From assembly GCA_021770005.1 (NCBI GenBank), contig JAETRV010000030.1, forward strand, positions 1 to 32,479: a stretch of DNA of 32,479 nt, given 5' to 3'. Position numbers and translations under genes: made by a program. The notes beneath the pieces were generated by a model. The model made no database searches and had not been told where the DNA came from. It was given only the letters and a program-made list of their open reading frames with translations. Source of the stretch: Anaerotruncus sp. (GTDB lineage: Bacteria > Bacillota > Clostridia > Oscillospirales > Ruminococcaceae). Position 1 is the stretch's first letter. Every line of letters begins with the position of its first letter. This document shows, in pieces, positions 22,560-29,544 of the stretch.

Positions 22560-23600
22560 ATGCAGAAGAAGGTACTGGTTGCGATGAGCGGCGGTGTGGA
22601 TAGTTCGGTTGCCGCGCTGCTCTTAAAAAAGCAGGGATATGAGGTCGCAGGCGCGACATTTGAGCTGTTTGATGGATGCCCCGAGAATAATACCGGGGAC
22701 GCGAAACGGGTCTGCGAGCAGCTTGGCATTCCGCATTTTGTGTTCGATTATCGGGAGCGCTTTTCCAAAAGCGTGCTTGATTCCTTTGTGCGCGGTTATC
22801 AGAACGGAGAGACCCCAAATCCTTGCATCGCCTGCAACCGGGCAGTTAAGTTCGGCGCATTTCTCGAGGATGCGGACCGGCTTGGTTTTGATTGTATTTC
22901 GACCGGGCATTATGCGGGGGTCCTGTTTGACAGGCAGAGCCAGCGCTTCCAGCTGATACGAAGCCAGCAGGAGCGGAAGGATCAGTCCTACGTGCTTTAT
23001 CACCTGTCGCAGAAGCAGCTTTCGCGGCTTTTGCTCCCGATTGACTGCTACAGCAAGGCAGAGGTGCGCGAAATTGCGGCCCGGGCAGGACTTCCGGTCT
23101 CTTCCAAGTCGGACAGTCAGGACATCTGTTTTGTGCCGGATGGAGATTATGCAGGCTTTATTATCCGCTATACCGGGAAACTGCCGCAGGAGGGGGATTA
23201 CCTAGATGACAGTGGGGCAGTGGTCGGACGGCACAAGGGGGTCTTATATTATACGATCGGGCAGCGCCGGGGGTTGGGAATCGCGCTGGGGGTGAAGCGG
23301 ACAGTCAGCCGCTTGGATCCGGTGTCGAATACGGTCACCCTTTCGGACGACAGCGCTGTTTATGCCGACCGGCTTTTCGCGGATGATCTGCAGATGATAG
23401 ACGGAACCGCTCCAAAAGCCCCCTTTTCCTGTGCAGCGAAAATCCGTTATGCACACAAGCCTGCCCCAGCGACGGTCAACCCGCTGGGAAATGGGGCTGT
23501 GCAGGTGCAATTTGCACAGCCTCAGCGGGCGATCACCAAGGGACAGGCGGTTGTATTCTACGAGGGCGACCGAGTGCTTGGGGGCGCGACGATCCGTTGA
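22560..23600 (+). CDS. mnmA: tRNA-specific 2-thiouridylase MnmA
   Basis: Uses ATP and a persulfide donor to 2-thiolate U34 in tRNA-Lys, -Glu and -Gln. The PP-loop SGGVDSS is at 10-16. NPCIACN carries C89 and the SQDICF block carries C190, the two catalytic cysteines. STGHYAG and TIGQRRGLGI are family blocks in the ATPase and central domains, and the C-terminal beta-barrel ends at GGATIR. The length (346 aa) is normal. AAAAGGAGG lies 5-6 nt before the ATG. It converges on larC with a gap of only 14 bp and no terminator visible between them. The desulfurase that feeds it is not adjacent. Confidence 0.95.
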   Translation: MQKKVLVAMSGGVDSSVAALLLKKQGYEVAGATFELFDGCPENNTGDAKRVCEQLGIPHFVFDYRERFSKSVLDSFVRGYQNGETPNPCIACNRAVKFGAFLEDADRLGFDCISTGHYAGVLFDRQSQRFQLIRSQQERKDQSYVLYHLSQKQLSRLLLPIDCYSKAEVREIAARAGLPVSSKSDSQDICFVPDGDYAGFIIRYTGKLPQEGDYLDDSGAVVGRHKGVLYYTIGQRRGLGIALGVKRTVSRLDPVSNTVTLSDDSAVYADRLFADDLQMIDGTAPKAPFSCAAKIRYAHKPAPATVNPLGNGAVQVQFAQPQRAITKGQAVVFYEGDRVLGGATIR

Positions 23601-23614
23601 ATCAGTCTCCGGGA

Positions 23615-24859
23615 TCAGGCTCCACCGGTCAGATAAGATTCCATCAGGCGGCAGACTTCGGCCATCGGAAGGCCCTGTTCTGCCGCAATTTTTTTCAGGT
23701 CCTCGTATTCCGGCTTGGCGCGGTGGACGCCATGGCCGGATGCAGTTTTTACCCGAACCGGGCCAAAAGTGGTTTCCACAGTGCGGATGTGATGTTCGAG
23801 CGCTTCCCGCTTACAGAGGCGGTTGCGCACGCCAAGTGTGGTCGTATGAACCAGCATCAGATGGGTGAATGTTTCCTGCTCCTGTGGTCTACAAAGGCAG
23901 GTCAGTAGGTAGGCGGGACGGTTCTTTTTCATGTAAATCGGGGTGGTAAACACATCGAGCGCACCGTTTTCCAGCAGAAGGTCCGCCGCGAATCCGAGCG
24001 CTTCCGAGGTGATGTCGTCGAGGTTGCAGCAGAGTTCTACAATCTCTTCCTGCGTATGGCCGGTTTCCCCCAGAAATGCCCGGACGCAGTTGGCGGTTTC
24101 GAACGATTTATGCCCCACTCCATAGCCGATTCCGGAAACTGCCATCTGCGGCATCTCGCCGAATCGAGAAGCGAAGTGCCGGAGCAGTGCCGCGCCGGTA
24201 GGGGTGCAGAGCTCTCCTTGTACCTGTCCGCCGTAGATTGGGATTCCTTGCAGAATGTGGGCGGTGGCGGGCGCCGGGACCGGAAGAACACCGTGTGCGC
24301 AGCGGACTGTCCCACAGCCAACATGAATGGGGGAGACGATGATCTGTTCCGCATCGATTAGATGGAACAGCAAGCAGCATCCGACAACATCCGCAACCGC
24401 GTCCAGAGAGCCAACTTCATGGAAATGAATCTGCTCGATCGGCGCTCCGTGGGCATGGGATTCCGCATCGCCGATCAGGCGGTAGACTGCGGCGGCATCC
24501 TTTTTGACTGCTTGTGGCAGATCGAGCTGCTCGATCCGCTCGCAAATATCCAGATAGCTGTAGTGGTGATGGGAATGGCTGTGCTCGTGGGGATGATGGT
24601 GGTCGTGGTCGTGCGGATGATCGTGGTGATGGTGTGCGCTTTCCCCGGCAGGTTCCTCCTGCCCGCGCACCAAAACCCGCATCTGGGTACCGTTGATCCC
24701 ACAAGTTTGCGCAGGCGCCGCTTCCACCATAATTTCCGGAAGCCCCAGATGGTTGACTTGCCGCAAAAATGCCTGCTGGTCCGGACAAATTTCAAATAGG
24801 GCGGCCATCAGCATATCCCCGGCGGCCCCCATGTTGCATTCCAGGTAGAGTGTTTTCAT
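23615..24859 (-). CDS. larC: Nickel-pincer cofactor insertion protein LarC
   Basis: CTP-dependent nickel insertase that completes the nickel-pincer nucleotide cofactor. The 414-residue frame is continuous and covers both parts, LarC1 and LarC2, which in Lactiplantibacillus plantarum are joined by a programmed frameshift. The N-terminus ECNMGAAGDMLMAAL is the family signature. Residues 76-99 form a nickel-binding loop with 16 histidines. FHEVGSLDAVADV and CTPTGAALL follow. The second domain contains ELCCNLDDITSEALG and the C-terminal HGVHRAKPEYEDLKKIA. The ATG overlaps the larB stop (24856-24859). It is the last gene of a larE-larB-larC operon. Confidence 0.95.
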   Translation of the reverse strand: MKTLYLECNMGAAGDMLMAALFEICPDQQAFLRQVNHLGLPEIMVEAAPAQTCGINGTQMRVLVRGQEEPAGESAHHHHDHPHDHDHHHPHEHSHSHHHYSYLDICERIEQLDLPQAVKKDAAAVYRLIGDAESHAHGAPIEQIHFHEVGSLDAVADVVGCCLLFHLIDAEQIIVSPIHVGCGTVRCAHGVLPVPAPATAHILQGIPIYGGQVQGELCTPTGAALLRHFASRFGEMPQMAVSGIGYGVGHKSFETANCVRAFLGETGHTQEEIVELCCNLDDITSEALGFAADLLLENGALDVFTTPIYMKKNRPAYLLTCLCRPQEQETFTHLMLVHTTTLGVRNRLCKREALEHHIRTVETTFGPVRVKTASGHGVHRAKPEYEDLKKIAAEQGLPMAEVCRLMESYLTGGA

Positions 24860-25617
24860 CTGCTTTTCCCTCCAATATGGTTAATCATGCTGGCAAGGTA
24901 GCCCGCGCCAAATCCGTTGTCGATATTTACGACGCTCACCCCGCTTGCACAGGAATTGAGCATCGATAGCAGGGCGGAGAGCCCACCAAAGTTTGCGCCA
25001 TAGCCGATGCTGGTGGGCACAGCGATCACCGGGCAATCGACCAGCCCTCCGAGCACGCTGGCGAGCGCCCCCTCCATTCCTGCGACAGCAACAATGACCT
25101 GAGCTTCCATGATGGTATCCAGGTGCGCGAGCATCCGGTGCAGGCCGGCGACTCCGACGTCATACAACCGTTCTACCCGATTGCCAAGCGCCTCGGCGGT
25201 GAGGGCGGCTTCTTCTGCAACCGGGAGATCGCTGGTGCCGCCTGTCGCGACAACGATCGTCCCGGATGCGGTCAGCTCGCCCTTTCGACCGACAATCCCA
25301 ATGCGGGAGACCGGGTCATAGGTGAGTGGAAGCAGCTCCGTGAGCATCTTGGCCTTTTCCTCTGAAAGACGGGTAATCAGGATGTTCTCGCTCCCATGCT
25401 TTTGCATTGCAGAAGCAATTCCAAAAATCTGTTCAGCAGTCTTTCCGCTTCCAAAGATCACCTCCGGAACCCCCTGGCGGATTGCCCGGTGATGATCTAC
25501 CTTTGCATAGCCCAAGTCTTCAAATGGGCTGACTTTCAGTTCCAAAACTGCCTGTTCGGGGGAGACGGTGCCTTGCTGTACCCGGCGCAGCAGCTCCAAT
25601 AGTTTTTCTTGTGCCAT
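24856..25617 (-). CDS. larB: Pyridinium-3,5-biscarboxylic acid mononucleotide synthase LarB
   Basis: Carboxylates and hydrolyses nicotinic acid adenine dinucleotide to P2CMN, the first step of nickel-pincer cofactor synthesis. The protein has 253 residues, with an N-terminal region including YAKVDHHRAIRQGVPEVIFG and a PurE-like C-terminal domain: IVVATGGTSDLPVAEEA, YDVGVAGLHR, AGMEGALASVLGGL, PTSIGYGANFGGLSALLSMLNSCA (the ends of this block mark residues about 205-228) with the conserved Cys, and NIDNGFGAG. The start is ATG 25617 with AGGAGG 4-5 nt upstream; the longer reading to 25950 runs through the repeat remnant and larE. It follows larE by about 80 bp. Confidence 0.95.
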   Translation of the reverse strand: MAQEKLLELLRRVQQGTVSPEQAVLELKVSPFEDLGYAKVDHHRAIRQGVPEVIFGSGKTAEQIFGIASAMQKHGSENILITRLSEEKAKMLTELLPLTYDPVSRIGIVGRKGELTASGTIVVATGGTSDLPVAEEAALTAEALGNRVERLYDVGVAGLHRMLAHLDTIMEAQVIVAVAGMEGALASVLGGLVDCPVIAVPTSIGYGANFGGLSALLSMLNSCASGVSVVNIDNGFGAGYLASMINHIGGKSR

Positions 25618-25650
25618 AATTCCTCCTGCGGTCTGTTGATGATCTGTCCG

Positions 25651-25700
25651 GTTAGGGCTTGTTTGAGAATAGGGAAAAAGCGGTGATTTCGATTTTTCAG
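25651..25700 (-). repeat. Internally deleted family B element
   Basis: TTAGGGCTTGTTTGAGAATAG matches the right terminal sequence of the family B element. It is joined directly to AGCGGTGATTTCGATTTTTCA, which matches the opposite end. About 100 bp of interior is missing. The larE stop codon (TGA on the minus strand, 25697-25699) lies in the outer part of this remnant. Confidence 0.75.
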
Positions 25701-26443
25701 TCTCTTGGAGCCAGATTGAGCAAGACCCTTTCAAAATAGGGAGATAGCGCGGTCCGAATCTCCTGATGCAGCTCTGCCGCCTTGACAAACTGGGAATGCG
25801 GCAGTTCCAGGCAGGCGCTGCCGTTTTGTACCCGCACCCGCAGGTCTGAAAAGCCGAGGGAAGATAGCGCCAGCTCCGCCTGCTCGACCCGTTCAAGCTG
25901 TTCCAAAGCGATCGGGGCGCCGGTCGGGATACGGGTGGCAAGGCAGGCATAGGCAGGCTTGTCCCAGGTGAACAGTCCGGCTTCTCTGGAAAGCCTGCGG
26001 ATTTCTGTCTTGGTCAACCCACATTCCCGCAGTGGAGAGCAGACCTCCAGCTCTTCGAGTGCTCGCATCCCAGGACGGTCATCCGCCTGGTCCGAGGCGT
26101 TGGTACCATCCAGAAGCAGGGGATAGCCCTCCGCTCGCGCACGCTTCCAAAGGGTGGTGAAAAGGATGGTTTTACAGTGGTAGCACCGCAAAGGGCCATT
26201 TTCCGCTACTGATGGATGTTGCAGGACATCGCATGGCAGGACGGTGAGCGGGACGCCAAGCTGTCCAGCAAGCCGCTGCGCATCCCGCAGTTCAAATTCC
26301 GGCTGAAACTGGGAATGGACAAAATAGGCGCGCAGGTCGCAGCCCGCCTGTTTCGCGGCATAGAGCAGATAGGCGGAGTCCACACCGCCTGAAAAGGCGA
26401 GGGCGGCTTTGGGATGGTATGCAAAAAAGGTTTCCAGATTCAG
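25697..26443 (-). CDS. larE: Sacrificial sulfur transferase LarE, probable CTG start
   Basis: ATP-dependent PP-loop enzyme that adenylates the carboxylates of P2CMN and transfers sulfur from its own cysteine. The PP-loop SGGVDS is at 18-23 if translation starts at CTG 26443. Family blocks are RCYHCK (C87, C90), DGTNASDQADDRPGMRAL and KPAYACLATRIPTG with the sulfur-donor Cys at 167. No ATG, GTG or TTG occurs in frame between the ribosome site (AGGAGG, 26451-26456) and the PP-loop. The next standard start, GTG 26383, is the Val of the PP-loop and would destroy it. CTG 26443 lies 7 nt from AGGAGG and gives xNLETFFAYHPKAALAFSGG, the normal LarE N-terminus. The length is then 248 aa. It is the first gene of the lar operon. 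Confidence 0.88.
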   Translation of the reverse strand: MNLETFFAYHPKAALAFSGGVDSAYLLYAAKQAGCDLRAYFVHSQFQPEFELRDAQRLAGQLGVPLTVLPCDVLQHPSVAENGPLRCYHCKTILFTTLWKRARAEGYPLLLDGTNASDQADDRPGMRALEELEVCSPLRECGLTKTEIRRLSREAGLFTWDKPAYACLATRIPTGAPIALEQLERVEQAELALSSLGFSDLRVRVQNGSACLELPHSQFVKAAELHQEIRTALSPYFERVLLNLAPRD

Positions 26444-26463
26444 AAAAAATCCTCCTTTACGAC

Positions 26464-26489
26464 AAAAAGGCCCACCAAAGGTGAGCCTT
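26464..26489 (-). terminator. Terminator-like hairpin just upstream of larE (possible attenuator)
   Basis: On the minus strand AAGGCTCACC pairs with GGTGGGCCTT (one G-U) around TTT, followed by TTTTT, ending 7 bases before the larE ribosome site. An alternative hairpin AGCC/GGCT (26484-26495) uses the left arm, and AGCGGC/GCCGCT (26505-26520) lies before it. The arrangement looks like an antiterminator-terminator leader. Confidence 0.65.
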
Positions 26490-26545
26490 CAGGCTGTTTC
26501 AGCAAGCGGCTTCTGCCGCTGGATTACGCTTCTGCGCTTGTTCTT

Positions 26546-26574
26546 ATAGTACAATATGCGGGCAGGGTTGTCAA
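26546..26574 (-). promoter_or_regulatory. SigA-type promoter of the lar operon
   Basis: On the minus strand a consensus TTGACA (26569-26574), 17 bp, TACTAT (26546-26551). The transcript would begin near 26540 and pass through the hairpins at 26464-26520 before larE. Confidence 0.75.
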
Positions 26575-26595
26575 TAGAATCGGATGGCTTCCCCG

Positions 26596-26632
26596 AAAAA
26601 GCGGCTTGAACCCAACAGGTTCAAGCCGCTTT
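26596..26632 (-). terminator. Intrinsic terminator after the Cys-rich gene
   Basis: A perfect 15-bp stem (26598-26612 with 26618-26632) around a CAACA/TGTTG loop, followed on the minus strand by TT and CGGGG. With the As at 26596-26600 the minus-strand tail begins TTTTT. It separates the Cys-rich gene from the lar promoter. Confidence 0.85.
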
Positions 26633-26653
26633 CTATATGTTTTGTTCCAAGCG

Positions 26654-26977
26654 CTACCGGGCGCAGTAAAGGTCCTGGCAGCAGAGCCAACGCGGATGGG
26701 CAAAATCCGGCCAGAACCTGTTTCTGCAATCGGCGGGGTACATGCCGCAGAAGCCGTTCTGATCGCGGCAGATGCGCATTTCCCGGGCGTCGTCGCAGGT
26801 GTTTTCCTCGACCGGGTACCACTCGCAGTCCTTCCCGGTGCAGCCGCTGACCGGCTGGATTTTGCAGTCATTTTTGATGACAGGCCGCTTTTTTTCACAG
26901 CAGCAACAGCAGCAATTACAGCAGTTGCAGCAACTACAGCAATTACAGCAGCATCCGTTATTGTAGCAGAAAGCCAT
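26654..26977 (-). CDS. Extremely cysteine-rich small protein
   Basis: A 107-residue protein with 26 cysteines. Residues 4-27 hold 16 of them in a CNCC/CSCC/CCCCCC run encoded by a (CAG/CAA)-type microsatellite read from the other strand (about 26897-26960). The C-terminal 80 residues carry ten more in spaced pairs (KNDCKIQ, GCTGKDCEW, ENTCDD, RICRDQNGFCG, DCRNRFWPD, LCCQDLYC), which looks like a folded disulfide- or metal-binding domain. There is no signal peptide. AAAGGTG lies about 9 nt before the ATG. A promoter was not clear. The family is not recognised. Spore-coat or metal-sequestering roles are possible, given the sporulation genes nearby and nickel genes downstream, but are guesses. 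Confidence 0.75.
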   Translation of the reverse strand: MAFCYNNGCCCNCCSCCNCCNCCCCCCEKKRPVIKNDCKIQPVSGCTGKDCEWYPVEENTCDDAREMRICRDQNGFCGMYPADCRNRFWPDFAHPRWLCCQDLYCAR

Positions 26978-27184
26978 TCGTAATCACACCTTTTGTATAA
27001 AATAAATGCAACGGTTCGGCGGCAGACCACTTGGGACCTGGCCCGTATCCTTTGATATGGGAGAGCAGGGATTGGAAGCTGACGATAGATGATACAGAAC
27101 AGGTGCTTGTGCCGCTCTTTCCCATAGTATGCAGGCTGTGCGGTTCTTGCGATTGTCCGGGAAATATCTTCCTGTCCACCTGCT

Positions 27185-27219
27185 TTCGACAGAATCAAAA
27201 CTTGTCCGCTCCCTATAAT
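27185..27219 (+). promoter_or_regulatory. Spo0A-type promoter of spoIIGA-sigE
   Basis: A perfect 0A box TTCGACA (27185-27191) lies 22 bp before TATAAT (27214-27219), about 38 bp before the expected start of transcription and with no good -35 at the normal distance. This copies the architecture of the Bacillus spoIIG promoter, which Spo0A-P activates. The gap 26978-27184 shows no gene. Confidence 0.7.
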
Positions 27220-27310
27220 AGAATCAGAGATGAAATAAAAAGCCGGTCCGCCCCGAATTGGATGCTGAAGAGGCGCCATGGAGAGGATATTCCGGCTTGG
27301 GGGGCGTTTT

Positions 27311-28138
27311 ATGGAAGTCTATGCGGATGTTCTGGTGGTGGTGAATTATGTGATCAACCTGTTGGTGTTGATGGCGGCAGCCAAGCTGGCAGGGGCGGTT
27401 CCCCAGCGCGGAAGGCTTGGGCTTGGCGCATTGACCGGCGCATTGGGGGCATTGGTGATTTTTCTGCCCTATATCGGGTGGTGGTTTCAGGCGGGCTATA
27501 AGCTGTTTCTCTCTTGCGCGATGGTGCTGGCGGCGTTCGGCTGGCAGAACCGGCGAAGGTTTCTGAAACTCCTGCTGGCTGTTGCTGTCTCCGCAATCGG
27601 AATGGGGGGGCTCCTGTTTCTGCTTTCGTTTTTGGTGGAGCCGGTCGGGATGTTTTTTTATAATGGCGTCGTCTATTTTGACCTTCCGATGCTGCTGTTG
27701 GTCGGCTGCTGCACAGGAGCGTATCTGGTGCTGTGGTTGGCAGACCGGCTGTTTTTCAACCGCACCGCCCCAAAGCAACTCTATGATCTAGTCATTACCT
27801 CTGAGGGGAAGCAGATCGCTCTCAAGGGGCTTGCAGATACCGGCAGCAACCTGAAAGAGCCGTTTTCGGGCGCACCGGTGATCGTCTGTGACCGGGAGTT
27901 CGCGCAGCGGATCCGCCCACAGGAGCAGACCCGTTTCCGGATTATCCCCTGTGTGACCGTGACCGGGGATGGCGCGCTGGAAGCATTCCAGCCGGATGAG
28001 GTGCGAATCAGCGGAGATGGTGCACAGATCAAGACCACTGATGTATACATAGCGGTGAGCCGGCAGCCGATCAGCGGGGACTATCAAGCTGTGATGAATC
28101 CTTGCCTGGTCAGGGAGGCGCAGGCCAGTATGGTATAG
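27311..28138 (+). CDS. spoIIGA: Sigma-E processing peptidase SpoIIGA
   Basis: Membrane-bound aspartic protease that removes the pro-sequence of pro-SigE in the mother cell after a signal from the forespore. The first 145 residues contain five hydrophobic segments (from YADVLVVVNYVINLLVLMAA, about 4-23, to LLLVGCCTGAYLVLWLA, about 128-144). The cytoplasmic domain carries LKGLADTGSNLKEP with the catalytic Asp176, then GAPVIVCD and the C-terminal VMNPCLV. The length (275 aa) is somewhat shorter than in Bacillus. The ATG at 27311 follows GGGGGG by 6 nt; an upstream ATG at 27278 lacks a site. sigE follows after 237 bp. Confidence 0.94.
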   Translation: MEVYADVLVVVNYVINLLVLMAAAKLAGAVPQRGRLGLGALTGALGALVIFLPYIGWWFQAGYKLFLSCAMVLAAFGWQNRRRFLKLLLAVAVSAIGMGGLLFLLSFLVEPVGMFFYNGVVYFDLPMLLLVGCCTGAYLVLWLADRLFFNRTAPKQLYDLVITSEGKQIALKGLADTGSNLKEPFSGAPVIVCDREFAQRIRPQEQTRFRIIPCVTVTGDGALEAFQPDEVRISGDGAQIKTTDVYIAVSRQPISGDYQAVMNPCLVREAQASMV

Positions 28139-28182
28139 AAACCAAGCGTTTTATCAGCCTCTGAAAAGGTGGTAAGAGTTGG

Positions 28183-28254
28183 CTCAAAATCGAAAGCTTT
28201 GCGCAATTTTTCAAGAAAAATTGCGGGATAGAGGGAAAGAGCCCCCGCTGCCGC
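28183..28254 (+). repeat. Dispersed hairpin repeat, family C, between spoIIGA and sigE
   Basis: A perfect 10-bp stem CGCAATTTTT/AAAAATTGCG (28202-28225, CAAG loop), then GGGATAGAGGGAAAGAGCCCCCGC. The same layout occurs in reverse orientation at 32268-32331, where the stem is CCACCTTT/AAAGGTGG and the following block has a GGGGC/GCCCC pairing. Stem bases differ but pairing is kept. Confidence 0.65.
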
Positions 28255-28288
28255 GCTCGCTGTGGCTCGCAGTGCGGCGGCAGTTTTT
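28248..28288 (+). terminator. Terminator-like hairpin within the spoIIGA-sigE gap
   Basis: CTGCCGC (28248-28254) pairs with GCGGCAG (28277-28283) across a GC-rich loop and is followed by TTTTTC. It could reduce readthrough from spoIIGA into sigE. Confidence 0.55.
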
Positions 28289-28375
28289 CGGGTGAATTGC
28301 CGTCCCAAGGGCGGTATGCGAGGATTTCATGGATGTAAAGTAATTTTCGATGATAAGGGAAAGGGTGTGGCAATC

Positions 28376-29098
28376 ATGAAAATGGCAATGCGGTATAAGA
28401 GGGTCGCCCTCTGGTGGGAGCGTCTGCTCGGTAGACTGGGGCTATTGCAGGGGGTTTACTATATCAATGGGCCGGAGACGCTGCCTGCTCCGCTCTCCAA
28501 GGAGGAGGAGAAAGAGGTATTTCTGCGTCTGGAGCAGAATGACGAGGCCGCGCGGGAGATGTTGACCGTACACAATCTGCGTCTAGTGGTCTATATCGCG
28601 AAGAAGTTTGAATCGACGGGAATCAATGTGGAGGATTTGATCTCGATTGGGACAATCGGACTGATTAAGGCGGTCAACACCTTCCGCCCGCAAAAGAACA
28701 TCAAACTGGCAACGTATGCATCCCGCTGTATCGAAAATGAAATTCTGATGCATCTGCGCAAGAACCAGTCCCACAAAAACGAGGTTTCGATTGACGAGCC
28801 GCTCAATATCGACTGGGACGGGAATGAACTGCTCCTATCGGATATTCTCGGAACCGACCCGGACAGCATCAACCGCCCAATTGAGGACGAAGCGGAAAAA
28901 AATCTGCTGCTCAACGCGATCAGTCACCTTGGGGAGCGGGAACGGACCATCATGTATCTGCGGTTTGGTCTGATGGGGCAGGAGGAGAAGACACAGAAAG
29001 AGGTTGCAGATATTATCGGGATTTCCCAGTCGTATATTTCGCGTCTGGAAAAGAGGATCATCAAAAAACTGAAAAAAGAGCTGGAAAAAATCATCTGA
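28376..29098 (+). CDS. sigE: RNA polymerase sporulation sigma factor SigE
   Basis: The early mother-cell sigma factor, made as inactive pro-SigE and cleaved by SpoIIGA. The 240-residue sequence follows Bacillus SigE closely: an amphipathic basic pro-region (about 1-28, with [11 protein letters not shown]), [11 protein letters not shown], region 2 [18 protein letters not shown] and [35 protein letters not shown], then [19 protein letters not shown] and region 4 [25 protein letters not shown] 28376 is chosen from the Bacillus alignment, with AAAGGGTG about 9 nt upstream. ATGs at 28382 and 28388 are possible. The long upstream in-frame extension is leader sequence. The gap to spoIIGA carries a repeat and terminator-like hairpin. 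Confidence 0.96.
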   Translation: MKMAMRYKRVALWWERLLGRLGLLQGVYYINGPETLPAPLSKEEEKEVFLRLEQNDEAAREMLTVHNLRLVVYIAKKFESTGINVEDLISIGTIGLIKAVNTFRPQKNIKLATYASRCIENEILMHLRKNQSHKNEVSIDEPLNIDWDGNELLLSDILGTDPDSINRPIEDEAEKNLLLNAISHLGERERTIMYLRFGLMGQEEKTQKEVADIIGISQSYISRLEKRIIKKLKKELEKII

Positions 29099-29108
29099 TG
29101 GTTCCCGG

Positions 29109-29158
29109 GGCCGCTGCCGCCATGCCTGTGGGCTTGGAGACGGCAGACCCGGCCTCTT
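29109..29158 (+). terminator. Probable terminator after sigE
   Basis: A two-part stem, GGCCG with CGGCC (29109-29113 / 29150-29154) enclosing CTGCCG with CGGCAG (29114-29119 / 29141-29146), is followed by TCTTTC. Confidence 0.6.
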
Positions 29159-29254
29159 TCACCGGCCAGCGTTTCTGCGCAATGAGATTCGGAACGATCG
29201 GGAATTTTCTCATCACCCCGGTTGCGGATTCCTGCACTTATGATCGCACACTAC

Positions 29255-29283
29255 TTGACAATGATACCACTTTCTGCTATAAT
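29255..29283 (+). promoter_or_regulatory. Full-consensus SigA promoter
   Basis: TTGACA (29255-29260), 17 bp, TATAAT (29278-29283), with an extended TGC before the -10. It is the best match to consensus in the window and starts a leader or small RNA of about 210 nt. Confidence 0.85.
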
Positions 29284-29289
29284 TCAAAA

Positions 29290-29501
29290 GAAACACCTTT
29301 GTCATTTTAAGGTCAAGAAAAGCTGTAGCCATGCGGTTTTGAGATACTTTTACCGATCTTTGACAAAGCATCCGGTGACAACACGCAAAATCTGTGGACA
29401 GCGGTATTGCATCGGCTCGGCTTCGGTTGCTGGTATCAAAAATCTACACTTTTTGGATGGGGCGGATCTTTATCAAAAAAGTGTGGGTTTTTATATTTTT
29501 T
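29290..29501 (+). ncRNA. Candidate small RNA or structured leader ending in a terminator
   Basis: Transcription from the consensus promoter would begin near 29290. CTTTGTCA (29297-29304) pairs exactly with TGACAAAG (29361-29368), enclosing GGTC/GATC and CGGT/ACCG stems. At the end ACACTTTTT (29446-29454) pairs with AAAAAGTGT (29476-29484), followed by GGGTTTTTATATTTTTT, an intrinsic terminator 44 bp before the response regulator start. Either a free RNA or an attenuated leader would give this layout. It does not match any RNA family I know (6S, SRP and c-di-GMP riboswitch were considered). Confidence 0.5.
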
Positions 29502-29544
29502 AAAAATTAGGAAAAGGATAAAAAGTCAGCGTAGGGGGAGCGTT

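Noticed and set aside
23601-23614. Terminator between convergent mnmA and larC
   Set aside because: The gap is only 14 bp and shows no stem followed by a T-run.
27031-27501. 156-codon plus-strand frame upstream of spoIIGA
   Set aside because: It passes through the Spo0A-type promoter and overlaps spoIIGA out of frame.
29098-29310. 70-codon frame whose ATG overlaps the sigE stop
   Set aside because: The overlap is attractive, but the frame runs through the sigE terminator hairpin and the full-consensus promoter at 29255-29283, and the peptide has no recognisable feature.
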